Made by a program: the position numbers and the translations under genes
Notes under the pieces: model-generated
Databases searched by the model: none
What the model was told of the DNA's origin: nothing
Seen by the model: the letters and a program-made list of their open reading frames with translations, nothing else
Part shown: one piece after another, positions 1 through 7,331 of the stretch
Layout of the letters: every line of letters starts with the position of its first letter
Numbering within the stretch: the first letter of the stretch is position 1
DNA from: Acidimicrobiales bacterium
GTDB lineage: Bacteria; Actinomycetota; Acidimicrobiia; Acidimicrobiales; Iamiaceae
Direction of reading: 5' to 3'
DNA length: 42,130 nt
Assembly (NCBI GenBank): GCA_025463365.1
Contig: JAOBWM010000157.1
Location: 1-42,130 of the forward strand

Positions 1-270
1 CTACCCGGTGCCGCCACCACGCTCGAGGGCTTTCCGAGCCGCAAGGAACTGGTGGCGTCCTACGAGGCCGCGGGCGGGCGGCCCGTTGGCAACCTCGACT
101 ACTACGTGGCCTTCGGGTATTGGAAGCTCGCGTGCATCCTCGAAGGCGTGTACGCGCGGTACAAGGGGGGCTCCATGGGCGACGACGGCGCCGACGCCGA
201 CGTCTTCGCTGACACGGTCCGCCTCCTCGGCCAAGCCTCGCTCGCCGCCCTCGACCGAGTGGGCAGCTGA
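1..270 (+). CDS. Phosphotransferase family (APH-like) protein, C-terminal fragment
   Basis: Only the last 89 codons are inside the window; the reading frame is open from base 1 and stops at TGA 268-270. The end of the protein has the pattern seen in ACAD10/11-like and aminoglycoside-phosphotransferase-fold kinases: a segment FPSRxELV followed by LDYYVAFGYWKLACILEGVYARY, here split by short gaps in conservation. The catalytic loop lies upstream, outside the window, so activity cannot be judged. The PAC2 gene starts one base after the stop, which suggests co-transcription. In other actinomycetes such kinases often sit by acyl-CoA dehydrogenases; that cannot be checked here. The substrate is unknown. 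Confidence 0.72.
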   Translation, partial: LPGAATTLEGFPSRKELVASYEAAGGRPVGNLDYYVAFGYWKLACILEGVYARYKGGSMGDDGADADVFADTVRLLGQASLAALDRVGS

Positions 271-271
271 G

Positions 272-1147
272 ATGGCCCTGTACGAGCTGCACGACCGCCC
301 GGCGCTCGACCGTCCCGTGCTGGTGATGGTCCTGGAAGGTTGGATCGACGCCGGCTACGCCGCGACCACGGCCGCGCAGACGCTGCTCAAGGGCCTCGAC
401 ACCTTTCCGGTCGCCACCTTCGACTCCGATTCGCTGCTCGACCACCGGGCCCGGCGTCCGATCATGCACCTGGTCGACGGCGTGAACACGGGCCTGTCCT
501 GGCCAGGCCTCGAGATGCGGGCCGGAACCGACCTCGAGGGCAACGACGTGCTGTTGCTCCTCGGCTCCGAGCCCGATCACTCCTGGCGGGCCTTCACCGA
601 TGCCGCCCTCGGCCTGGCCCAGGACTTCGGCACCCGGTTGGTCGTCGGGCTCGGCGCCTACCCGGCCACGGTGCCCCACACGCGACCGGTCACCCTGTCG
701 GTGACCGCCACCACCGCCGAGCTGGCCTCCGTCTCGGGCCTCCTGCGCGGCACCCTCGACGTGCCGGCCGGCGTCCAGGCCGCGATCGAGCGTCGCTGTG
801 ATGAGCTCGACCTGCCTGCTCTCGGCCTGTGGGCTCAGGTCCCGCACTACGTCGGCGGTGACGCCACGCCGTACCCGGCAGCGAGCCTCGCCCTCATCCG
901 CCAGCTCGAGTCGGCCGCCGGGCTCTCGCTACCCACGGGCGACCTGGCCGACGACGCCGAGGAGAACCGCTCGCGGATCGATGCGGCCCTCGCGGCCAAC
1001 CCCGAGCACCTCGCCATGCTCCACAACCTCGAGGCCCGCCACGACGAGATCACCCAGGCCGGTCCCGGCGGCGCCCCGCTTCCCTCGGCCGACGAGCTGG
1101 CCGCCGAGGTCGAACGCTTCCTGCGCGACCAGGGCCCCGCCGAGTAG
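272..1147 (+). CDS. PAC2 family protein
   Basis: A 291-residue protein of the PAC2 family, named after proteasome assembly chaperone 2. Actinomycete members are usually close to 300 residues and their role is poorly known. The N-terminal half carries the family's alternating strands and glycines (VLVMVLEGWIDAG near residues 16-28, LLLLGSEPDHSW near residue 95, VVGLGAYPATVPHTRP near residues 126-141). The C-terminal third is charged and helical, as expected. The ATG at 272 directly follows the previous stop at 270, giving translational coupling with the phosphotransferase gene. A stem-loop at 1171-1187 follows the stop. Family membership is fairly sure; a chaperone role is not. Confidence 0.85.
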   Translation: MALYELHDRPALDRPVLVMVLEGWIDAGYAATTAAQTLLKGLDTFPVATFDSDSLLDHRARRPIMHLVDGVNTGLSWPGLEMRAGTDLEGNDVLLLLGSEPDHSWRAFTDAALGLAQDFGTRLVVGLGAYPATVPHTRPVTLSVTATTAELASVSGLLRGTLDVPAGVQAAIERRCDELDLPALGLWAQVPHYVGGDATPYPAASLALIRQLESAAGLSLPTGDLADDAEENRSRIDAALAANPEHLAMLHNLEARHDEITQAGPGGAPLPSADELAAEVERFLRDQGPAE

Positions 1148-1170
1148 CACTCGTCGAGATCGGGCACCGC

Positions 1171-1187
1171 GCCGTCCGACCGACGGC
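1171..1187 (+). terminator. Stem-loop after the PAC2 gene
   Basis: GCCGTC and GACGGC pair around a 5-base loop, 24 bases after the PAC2 stop and before the next promoter. There is no T-run, so this would be an atypical terminator or only an RNA 3' end. Confidence 0.4.
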
Positions 1188-1220
1188 TCGGCGCTGCCGG
1201 ATCGATCGCGCCGTCGCCGC

Positions 1221-1226
1221 TAGGTT
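1221..1226 (+). promoter_or_regulatory. -10 box TAGGTT for a leaderless LLM gene
   Basis: TAGGTT ends 6 bases before the ATG at 1233, the spacing at which transcription would begin on the start codon. No Shine-Dalgarno sequence is visible. No clear -35 was found. Confidence 0.55.
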
Positions 1227-1232
1227 CGGCGC

Positions 1233-2243
1233 ATGCTCGTTGACGGAGGCATCGGTTCGGATCTGGCGAAGGCGGCGGAGGCTGCCAAGGGGCAGGAGGA
1301 CCTCGGCTTCGACGGGCTCTGGGCCGCCGAGACGAACCACGATCCGTTCCTCGCGCTCACACTCGCGGCCGAGCACACCCAGCGGATCCAGCTCGGCACG
1401 GGCATCGCCGTGGCCTTCGCCCGCAGCCCGATGACGCTGGCCCAGACGGCGTACAACCTGAACGCCTTCTCGGAAGGCCGCTTCCTGCTCGGGCTCGGCT
1501 CGCAGATCAAGCCGCACATCACCCGGCGCTTCTCGATGCCCTGGTCACATCCGGCGGCGCGCATGCGGGAGTTCATCCTCGCCATGCGCGCCATCTGGAC
1601 GTCGTGGGAGGAGGGCTCGAAGCTCGACTTCCGGGGCGATTTCTACGAGCACACCCTCATGACGCCCTTCTTCAACCCGGGCCCCAACCCCTTCGGCGCG
1701 CCCAAGGTGTTCCTTGCCGCCGTCGGCGAGCTCATGACCAAGGTCGCGGGCGAGGTCGCCGACGGCATGCTCTGCCACGGCTTCACGACCGAGTCGTACC
1801 TGCGGGAGATCACCTTGCCGGCACTCGGTAGCGGGCTCGACGCCAGCGGCCGCACCCGTTCCGACATCCAGCTCTCGTTGCCTTCCTTCGTCGTCACCGG
1901 CACCACCGACGAGGAGCGCGCCGCCGCCGCCAAGGGCGTGCGCGAACAGATCGCGTTCTACGGCTCCACCCCCGCGTACCGCGGCGTGCTCGAACACCAC
2001 GGTTGGGGCGATCTGCAAGGCGAGCTCAACGCGCTCTCGAAGGACGGACGCTGGGTCGACATGGGCGAGCGGATCACCGACGAGATGGTCGACACGTTTG
2101 CCGTCGTGGCCGAGCCCGAAGCCGTGGCCGCCGGCCTCCTGGGCCGGTTCGGGGACCTGGTCGATCGGGTCAGCTTCTACCTGCCCTACCGGGCCGACCC
2201 GGCCATGCTCACCACGGCCGTCGAGCAGCTGCGCGCCGGCTGA
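1233..2243 (+). CDS. LLM class F420-dependent oxidoreductase (TIGR03617-like)
   Basis: A 336-residue bacterial luciferase-like monooxygenase fold protein; the TIM barrel is expected to bind coenzyme F420 or FMN in the cytoplasm. The order of motifs fits: GFDGLWAAETNHDPF near residues 26-40, an IQLGTGIAVAFARSP strand near 51-65, and GRFLLGLGSQIKPHI near 83-97, the usual cofactor-binding LGLGSQ turn. The middle NPFGAPKVFLAAVGELM is typical of the TIGR03617 F420 subgroup. The substrate cannot be read from sequence. The ATG at 1233 is chosen because a -10 box lies 6 bases upstream. The gene converges on the helicase gene and the two stops share a stem-loop. A second LLM gene at 21242 belongs to a different subgroup. 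Confidence 0.88.
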   Translation: MLVDGGIGSDLAKAAEAAKGQEDLGFDGLWAAETNHDPFLALTLAAEHTQRIQLGTGIAVAFARSPMTLAQTAYNLNAFSEGRFLLGLGSQIKPHITRRFSMPWSHPAARMREFILAMRAIWTSWEEGSKLDFRGDFYEHTLMTPFFNPGPNPFGAPKVFLAAVGELMTKVAGEVADGMLCHGFTTESYLREITLPALGSGLDASGRTRSDIQLSLPSFVVTGTTDEERAAAAKGVREQIAFYGSTPAYRGVLEHHGWGDLQGELNALSKDGRWVDMGERITDEMVDTFAVVAEPEAVAAGLLGRFGDLVDRVSFYLPYRADPAMLTTAVEQLRAG

Positions 2244-2270
2244 GCGGCCCCGACGGTCAGGGCCGGCTCA
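2241..2270. terminator. Bidirectional stem-loop spanning two convergent stop codons
   Basis: TGAGC-GGCCC pairs with GGGCC-GCTCA around a 9-base loop with one bulged G. The left arm contains the TGA of the LLM gene and the right arm contains the helicase stop, so both 3' ends lie inside the stem. No T-run on either strand. Confidence 0.5.
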
Positions 2271-5138
2271 GGCTTCCACCTGGTCGAGCCGGGCGAGGAT
2301 GTCGTCGCCGTACCGATCGAGCTTGGTCGGCCCGATCCCGTCGCACGCGTTGAGCTCGGCCGCCGTGCTCGGCCGGGCCAGCGCGATCCCCCGGAGGTGG
2401 GCGTCGCTCAACACGACGTAGGGCGGCACGCCATCGGCCTTGGCCCGCTCGGTGCGCCACGCCCGCAACGCGCCCTCGGCGACGGCGGCACCGCCCCAGA
2501 GGTCAGCGGGCGGCGCCAATGGCGACTTCTTGCCGTCGAACTCCACCCGCTCGCCGAACCGCACGACGAGGCTGCCGCCCGACGACAGGCGGAGCTGCGC
2601 GGAGCGGCCGTCGACCGATTCCACCGTGCCCTCGTAACCGCCGAGCACCTTGAGGACCCGGCCCCGCTCCGCGGCGATCCCGGACACGGGTGCCGCCGGC
2701 TTCGCCTTGGCGCCCTTCTTGAACAGGGGCTCGACCTGGCCGCCCCGGGCCGCGGCCCGCTCGGCTTCGACCTCGCCGGGCCGTGGCGCCGGCCGCTTGG
2801 GCGCGGTGCCGGCCAGCTCGGCCAGGAACGGCGAGCGCCGCGTCCCGTCGGCCAGGACAGCGACGCGGTGGTGGCCGCGGGTGATGGCGACGTGCAGCAC
2901 GCGCCGCTCCTCTTCCCGGTCCTCGCTGAGCCGGTGCGGCATGACGCCATCGGAGACACCGAAGACGACCACGCGATCCCACTCACGCCCCTTCACCCGG
3001 TGGATGGTGGAGAGCACGACGCCATCCTCATCACGCTGACGCCCGAAGAGACCTCGCAACCAGGGCTCGAAGCCGGCCGGATCGGGGTGGAGGTCGGCGA
3101 CGCCGAGGAGGCCCTCGAGATCGTCGAGGTGGCTCGACCCCTGCCCGCCACCGGTCCGGTCGAGCATGCCCATGGCGGAGCCCAGTCCCACGTCGTCGCG
3201 CACGACCTCGAGCACCGATCGGGTGGTGCCGCCACGGGCCGAGGCCACGACAGCAGCGAGGTCGTCGGCCAAGCGCACAACCTTGGCCGCCTCCTTGTCC
3301 CCCACCTGATCCGCCAGGCCGCGCAGGGCCTGCACCGACCACGTTCGACGGCGGCCCAACCGGTCCGGGAACCACTGCGGCAGGCCGCGGGTGGGTCGGC
3401 GCATGATCTCGACGATGTCCGCGGCAGCCATGGCATCGCCCGACGCCGCGATCCGCAGGTAGGCCAGGGCGGCGCGCATGCCCGTGCGCTCGAGGACCTC
3501 GGGCCGCAGCACCGAGGCGAGGGGCACGCCCGCGTCAGCCAACGCCACCTGCGGCGCGAGCAGGAGCGAATTGACCCGTGCCAACACGGCCACGGATCGC
3601 GGATCGACCCCTGGCTCGGCCAGCCACTCCTGCACGAGCTGCGACGCGGTGACCGCGCCATCGTCAGGACCGTGGACGACGACCCGCAGGGCACCGGCTG
3701 CAGGATCCGCCTCCGGCCCGGCGTGGATCTCCTTGGGGACGCGACGGTGGTTGTACCCCAGCAAGGTACGGGCGCCATCCACCACCTCGACCGGGCAGCG
3801 ATAGTTGATCGAAAGCGGGTGCGAGGCCGCGCCGGGGAACAGGGCGGCGTAGTCGATCAGGAAGGCCGGATCGGCTCCCGCGTGGCCGTAGATCACCTGG
3901 TCGTCGTCACCGACGCCGAACACGTCGAGCCCGGGCAGGGCGAGCAGGCGGAGCAGGAGCACATGGGCCGGGGTGAGGTCCTGGAACTCGTCGACCAGGA
4001 GGTGACGGCACCGCTGCTGCAGCTTCCGCCGGAACGGCCCATCTGCGAGCAGGGCCTCGATGGCGCCATAGATCTGGTCGTCGAAGTCGACGCACCCCCG
4101 GTCGGCGAGGTGGCGACGATACGGATCGAACAGCTGGGCCAGACCGTCGACGTCGTCGCGCGATGCCTCGACGTCCGACGGATCCTCGAGGCCGAGCCGT
4201 ATCGAACCGAGGGCCTCGAGGTAGGGGCCGATGGGATCGGTGTTGGCCCGATGGCGACGGTTCCCGGGGAGGAGCGAGTCCACCAGGCGGCGACAGTCCC
4301 GCTCGTCGAGCAGCCCCGGCGAGCTGCCCCGGTGCTGGGCCAGGACCCACAGGCCCAGGGAGTTGAGCGTGCGCACGCGAGGGCGGAACGCTGCGGTTCG
4401 CCGCTCCAGCTCGAGCTGGGCCTCCTTGTTGTACGCGACGGCGAGGACCGAGCCGGGATCCCACCCTCGCGGGCCGAGCAGGTGGCGAAGCCGTTCCGTG
4501 AGCACACGCGTCTTCCCCGACCCGGCCGGCGCGATGACCCGAGCCGGCCCACTCAGGTGGGCGACCGCCGCCAGCTGGTCGGCGGCGAGGTCCGCCACCG
4601 GATCGGTCGGGTCGGCTTCGACCGCCAGGCCACCTTCCTCGACGGCCTCGTGGTGCACCACTGCCGCGCCGTCGAGCACCGCAGGGTCCCACGGCCGGCG
4701 CGGTCCGCCGTCGACCCACGCGCCACGCCCGTCGGCCAGCTCGACATCGCCCGGCCCGGTCGCCGTCTCGGCGGCACCCAGGCGGGACGCCTTGCGGGCC
4801 CACCACCAGACCGCCTGGCCCAATCGGGCGTCGTAGGTGTTGTTCCAGACCAGGAAGTGCAGCCGGTCGAACCACGGTTCTGACTCGGGGCGCAGGCGCC
4901 ACGGCTCGACCTTGATCGACGACGCATCGCGGAAGAGCGCCGGGTCGACCGCCAACTCGACCACCACCGCCTCCCGGCCTGCCCACGCGGCATGCAGCCG
5001 CCCCACCACCGCGGCTGGAGCGTTCAGCGCGGCATCGTCGATCGTGATGACGGGCGCGCTGATCCACGGGGCCGGAATGGCATCTCCAGCGTTGATGACG
5101 ACGCCGCGCCCCAGCGCGGCCGGTCCGGGAACAGGCAC
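2268..5138 (-). CDS. UvrD/Rep-type superfamily 1 DNA helicase with C-terminal HRDC domain
   Basis: A 956-residue ATP-dependent 3'-5' DNA helicase, likely in repair or replication restart. Walker A is APAGSGKT with Lys209, motif II is LLVDEFQDL, motif III is GDDDQVIYG, motif IV has INYRCP, and motifs V-VI are STIHRVKGREWD and HVAITRGHHR. The last ~65 residues look like an HRDC fold (LNACDGIGPTKLDRYGDDIL). UvrD2 of mycobacteria also has an HRDC domain. The unusual part is about 190 residues before motif I, Trp-rich (FLVWNNTYDARLGQAVWWWA) and not matching a domain I know. The GTG start at 5136-5138 is supported by TAGGTT 6 bases upstream. A palindrome covers the likely -35. It could be called UvrD-like; exact orthology is uncertain. 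Confidence 0.9.
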   Translation of the reverse strand: MPVPGPAALGRGVVINAGDAIPAPWISAPVITIDDAALNAPAAVVGRLHAAWAGREAVVVELAVDPALFRDASSIKVEPWRLRPESEPWFDRLHFLVWNNTYDARLGQAVWWWARKASRLGAAETATGPGDVELADGRGAWVDGGPRRPWDPAVLDGAAVVHHEAVEEGGLAVEADPTDPVADLAADQLAAVAHLSGPARVIAPAGSGKTRVLTERLRHLLGPRGWDPGSVLAVAYNKEAQLELERRTAAFRPRVRTLNSLGLWVLAQHRGSSPGLLDERDCRRLVDSLLPGNRRHRANTDPIGPYLEALGSIRLGLEDPSDVEASRDDVDGLAQLFDPYRRHLADRGCVDFDDQIYGAIEALLADGPFRRKLQQRCRHLLVDEFQDLTPAHVLLLRLLALPGLDVFGVGDDDQVIYGHAGADPAFLIDYAALFPGAASHPLSINYRCPVEVVDGARTLLGYNHRRVPKEIHAGPEADPAAGALRVVVHGPDDGAVTASQLVQEWLAEPGVDPRSVAVLARVNSLLLAPQVALADAGVPLASVLRPEVLERTGMRAALAYLRIAASGDAMAAADIVEIMRRPTRGLPQWFPDRLGRRRTWSVQALRGLADQVGDKEAAKVVRLADDLAAVVASARGGTTRSVLEVVRDDVGLGSAMGMLDRTGGGQGSSHLDDLEGLLGVADLHPDPAGFEPWLRGLFGRQRDEDGVVLSTIHRVKGREWDRVVVFGVSDGVMPHRLSEDREEERRVLHVAITRGHHRVAVLADGTRRSPFLAELAGTAPKRPAPRPGEVEAERAAARGGQVEPLFKKGAKAKPAAPVSGIAAERGRVLKVLGGYEGTVESVDGRSAQLRLSSGGSLVVRFGERVEFDGKKSPLAPPADLWGGAAVAEGALRAWRTERAKADGVPPYVVLSDAHLRGIALARPSTAAELNACDGIGPTKLDRYGDDILARLDQVEA

Positions 5139-5144
5139 CCCGCC

Positions 5145-5150
5145 AACCTA
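5145..5150 (-). promoter_or_regulatory. -10 box TAGGTT for the helicase gene
   Basis: On the minus strand TAGGTT ends 6 bases before the GTG start. A possible -35, TTGAGT, lies 15 bases upstream, inside the palindrome at 5163-5182. This favours leaderless transcription. Confidence 0.55.
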
Positions 5151-5162
5151 CGCACCCCCACT

Positions 5163-5182
5163 GACACTCAAGATGGAGTGTC
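5163..5182. promoter_or_regulatory. Palindrome over the helicase -35 region, possible operator
   Basis: GACACTC and GAGTGTC form perfect 7-bp arms around 6 bases. On the minus strand its right arm overlaps the putative -35 TTGAGT. The position suits a repressor site. It does not match the classical actinomycete LexA box (TCGAAC-N4-GTTCGA). Confidence 0.42.
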
Positions 5183-5269
5183 CTCGGTCGGGGCCAGGTC
5201 TGACCCTCCCCACTGACTGGCAACGAACGCTGGCCCACCCGGGCGCCAGTCGACCCCACCACCACCACC

Positions 5270-5709
5270 TGTGCGCGCACCAGCGCGCCCAACACAACCC
5301 AGCGCACACACCCCGCGCCCACCCCCGACCCCCGACCGACCATGTGTGCGCGCACCAGCGCGCCCCACGCGGCGCGGCGCACACACCCACCCCACCCCAA
5401 CCCCACCACGTGTGCGCGCCGAAGCGCGCCCGGCGCGTCCCAACGCACACACCCCCACCCCGACCGCTGCATGTGTGCGCGCACCAGCGCGCCCCACGCG
5501 GCGCGCCGCACACGCCCCCACCCCGACCCCTGCACGTGTGCGCGCCGAAGTGCGCCCCACGCGGCGCGGCGCACACACCCCACCCACCCCCGACCCCACC
5601 ACGTGTGCGCGCCGAAGCGCGCCCGGCGCGTCCCAGCGCACACACCCCCACCCGAACCCCACCACGTGTGCGCGCCGAAGCGCGCCCCACGCCGCCTGGC
5701 GCACACACC
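5270..5709. repeat. Tandem array of seven 63-75 bp hairpin units
   Basis: Seven units begin with TGTGCGC at 5270, 5345, 5411, 5474, 5537, 5604 and 5667, and each closes with (G)CGCACAC about 30-35 bases later, so the ends pair. In most units an inner stem (GCGCGCC with GGCGCG) forms inside the outer one. Two inner versions occur: one with CGAAG and a 1-base inner loop (copies 3 and 6), one with ACCAG and a longer loop (copies 2 and 4), and copies 5 and 7 mix them. Units are separated by C-rich, G-poor linkers of about 22-34 bases, often ending CCACCACG. The array fills most of the 571-bp gap 5139-5709 between ctaG and the helicase gene. No convincing gene lies in this gap. Confidence 0.85.
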
Positions 5710-6561
5710 TCAGCCCGAGGCGGTGCTGGCGTCGGCGGCGGCAGAGGCGGCGTCGGCGCGACGGTCGGCGCGAGCGGCCTCGCGCTGGTCGGCGACGTAC
5801 CAGCGCCGGACGACGACGGCGGCGACGGCGAGCGTGAAGAGCTCGCCCATGCCCCACAGGAGGCCGGCCGCGGTCCGCTGGTCGCCGAGCGAGGGATAGG
5901 CGTCGGGGGCGAGGGGGGTGGTGGCCGAGTACATGGCCAGTCCGAGGAACGCGTGGAAGGGCACGGCGGTGAGCACGGCGAGCAGGCGCGCCGGGTGCGG
6001 GATCGGCCGGGGTGATGGATCGGCGCCGACGAGCCCGGCGAGGAACAACGTCCCGAACACCACCAGGTGGGCATGGACCGCGAGGTGCGCCCAGGGGTTG
6101 CGCGCCGCCAACCCGAGCAGCGGCGTGAGGTAGAGCACGACCATCCCGCCGCCGAACAAGACCCACGTCACGACGGGGTGGGTCAGCACCCGGGCGACGG
6201 GATGGCGCAGGGCGGCCCGGATCGTGCGCCCGGTCGCCGGCCCGCCGCTCTGCATGGCGAGGGTGAGCGGTGCAGCACAGACCGTCGCGAACGGCACGAC
6301 CATCCCGAGCAACAGGTGCTGGATCATGTGGACGGTGAGCCGCTGATCGTCGTAGCGACCGATGCCCGACTGGGTGGCCACCACGCCGGCGCCGACCGCC
6401 AGCGCCCACCACGTCGACCGCACCCGCGGCCACGCCCGGCCTCGTGCCGCCAGGCGCCGAACGCCGCGTCCGTAGGCGAGCGCCGCCGCGGCCAGCAGCA
6501 GCGCGGCAGCGGGATCGAGGCGCCAACGGGTCAGCACGTCGACCGAGGTGACCGGACCCAT
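5710..6561 (-). CDS. ctaG: Cytochrome c oxidase assembly protein, CtaG (caa3_CtaG family)
   Basis: A 283-residue integral membrane protein of the caa3_CtaG family, which helps assemble haem-copper oxidases, probably by copper delivery to the CuB site. About seven hydrophobic helices are visible, with the family's conserved histidines in LTVHMIQHLLLGM (near residues 75-88), HAHLVVFGTLFLAG (near 162) and VPFHAFLGL (near 195-203). The C-terminal tail is Ala/Asp-rich and likely disordered. The ATG at 6561 is supported by TAGCGT 6 bases upstream. It is divergent from ctaE with a 191-bp shared promoter region, so both may be set by the same respiratory signals. The hairpin array begins immediately beyond its 3' end. 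Confidence 0.9.
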   Translation of the reverse strand: MGPVTSVDVLTRWRLDPAAALLLAAAALAYGRGVRRLAARGRAWPRVRSTWWALAVGAGVVATQSGIGRYDDQRLTVHMIQHLLLGMVVPFATVCAAPLTLAMQSGGPATGRTIRAALRHPVARVLTHPVVTWVLFGGGMVVLYLTPLLGLAARNPWAHLAVHAHLVVFGTLFLAGLVGADPSPRPIPHPARLLAVLTAVPFHAFLGLAMYSATTPLAPDAYPSLGDQRTAAGLLWGMGELFTLAVAAVVVRRWYVADQREAARADRRADAASAAADASTASG

Positions 6562-6567
6562 GGGGCA

Positions 6568-6573
6568 ACGCTA
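6568..6573 (-). promoter_or_regulatory. -10 box TAGCGT for leaderless ctaG
   Basis: Minus-strand TAGCGT ends 6 bases before the ctaG ATG; no Shine-Dalgarno is visible. Confidence 0.5.
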
Positions 6574-6739
6574 CGGCAGCTCGTCCCGTGCGGCGCCGTG
6601 CGGCGCCGGCCGCCGACGGGCATCGACGGGCGTCGCCCTGGGCACTCCACGAGCGCAGGGTCACCCGCGGCGGCCTCCTCGATCGTCGACCGATCGTGCC
6701 ACCAGGACCAACGGCGACGATCCAGAGCAACCGCTCTGG

Positions 6740-6745
6740 TAGAAC
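6740..6745 (+). promoter_or_regulatory. Weak -10 box TAGAAC before ctaE
   Basis: TAGAAC ends 7 bases before the GTG at 6753. The last T of the consensus is missing, so support is weaker than at the other leaderless starts. Confidence 0.35.
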
Positions 6746-6752
6746 GGCTGCG

Positions 6753-7331
6753 GTGGTCGACAGCGCGACGCTCGACGGGCACGGCACCGCCCGTACCCCC
6801 GACCCACTCGTGGTCGGCATGGTCGTCTGGCTCGCCTCGGAACTGATGTTCTTCTCCGGGCTGTTCGCGGCCTGGTTCACGCTCCGGGCCAACGCCACGA
6901 AGTGGCCGCCGGCGGGCGTCGAGCTGGCCACCGCCCGGACGGCCGTCGCCACCGCTGTCCTGCTGTCGTCGAGCTTCACGATGCACCTCGCCGTCGCCGC
7001 TGCGAACCGGGACGATCGGGCCCGCTCGGTCCGGTGGCTGGTGGTCACGGTGGCCATGGGTGCCGTGTTCTTGGGCAACCAGGCGTGGGAGTACGCCGTG
7101 GCGCCGTTCCACATCGGCTCCCACGCGTACGGCTCGATCTTCTACCTGATGACCGGGTTCCACGGCCTCCACGTCCTGGGTGGCCTGGTGTTCCTGCTGA
7201 CCATCGCCGGCGTCGTCGGTGGTCGCTCGAAGGCCCCGGCTGCCCGCACCGTGGAGATGGCCGCGGCCTACTGGCACTTCGTCGACGCCGTCTGGGTCGC
7301 CATGTTCACCGTGGTGTACCTGATCTCATGA
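6753..7331 (+). CDS. ctaE: Cytochrome c oxidase subunit III
   Basis: A 192-residue subunit III of the aa3-type haem-copper oxidase. Five helices are expected and can be traced: VGMVVWLASELMFFSGLF near residues 20-37, a second near 57-75, VTVAMGAVFLGNQAWEY near 89-105, FYLMTGFHGLHVLGGLVF near 119-136, and the final YWHFVDAVWVAMFTVVYL near 168-188. The glutamate in ASELMFFSGLFAAWF and the HFVDAVW ending are hallmarks of the family. An upstream frame stays open to 6588, but that part is Arg/Pro-rich with no family likeness, so GTG 6753 is chosen. The stop overlaps the qcrC ATG by four bases, coupling the oxidase subunit to the bc1 complex genes. Confidence 0.92.
   Translation: MVDSATLDGHGTARTPDPLVVGMVVWLASELMFFSGLFAAWFTLRANATKWPPAGVELATARTAVATAVLLSSSFTMHLAVAAANRDDRARSVRWLVVTVAMGAVFLGNQAWEYAVAPFHIGSHAYGSIFYLMTGFHGLHVLGGLVFLLTIAGVVGGRSKAPAARTVEMAAAYWHFVDAVWVAMFTVVYLIS

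Noticed and set aside
2397-4883. An 828-codon open frame on the plus strand opposite the helicase gene
   Set aside because: It mirrors the helicase codons in GC-rich DNA and its product is His/Arg/Gly-rich with no family likeness, while the minus strand has a complete set of helicase motifs.
5270-5709. CRISPR array
   Set aside because: The repeated part is itself a long nested palindrome that varies between copies, the linkers are C-rich low complexity instead of unique spacers, and no cas gene is nearby.
4837-6015. Open frames through the hairpin array, some over 300 codons on both strands
   Set aside because: Their products are repeats of Cys-Ala-Arg/His-Thr-Pro that only reflect the DNA repeats; array frames are interrupted by no conserved protein pattern.
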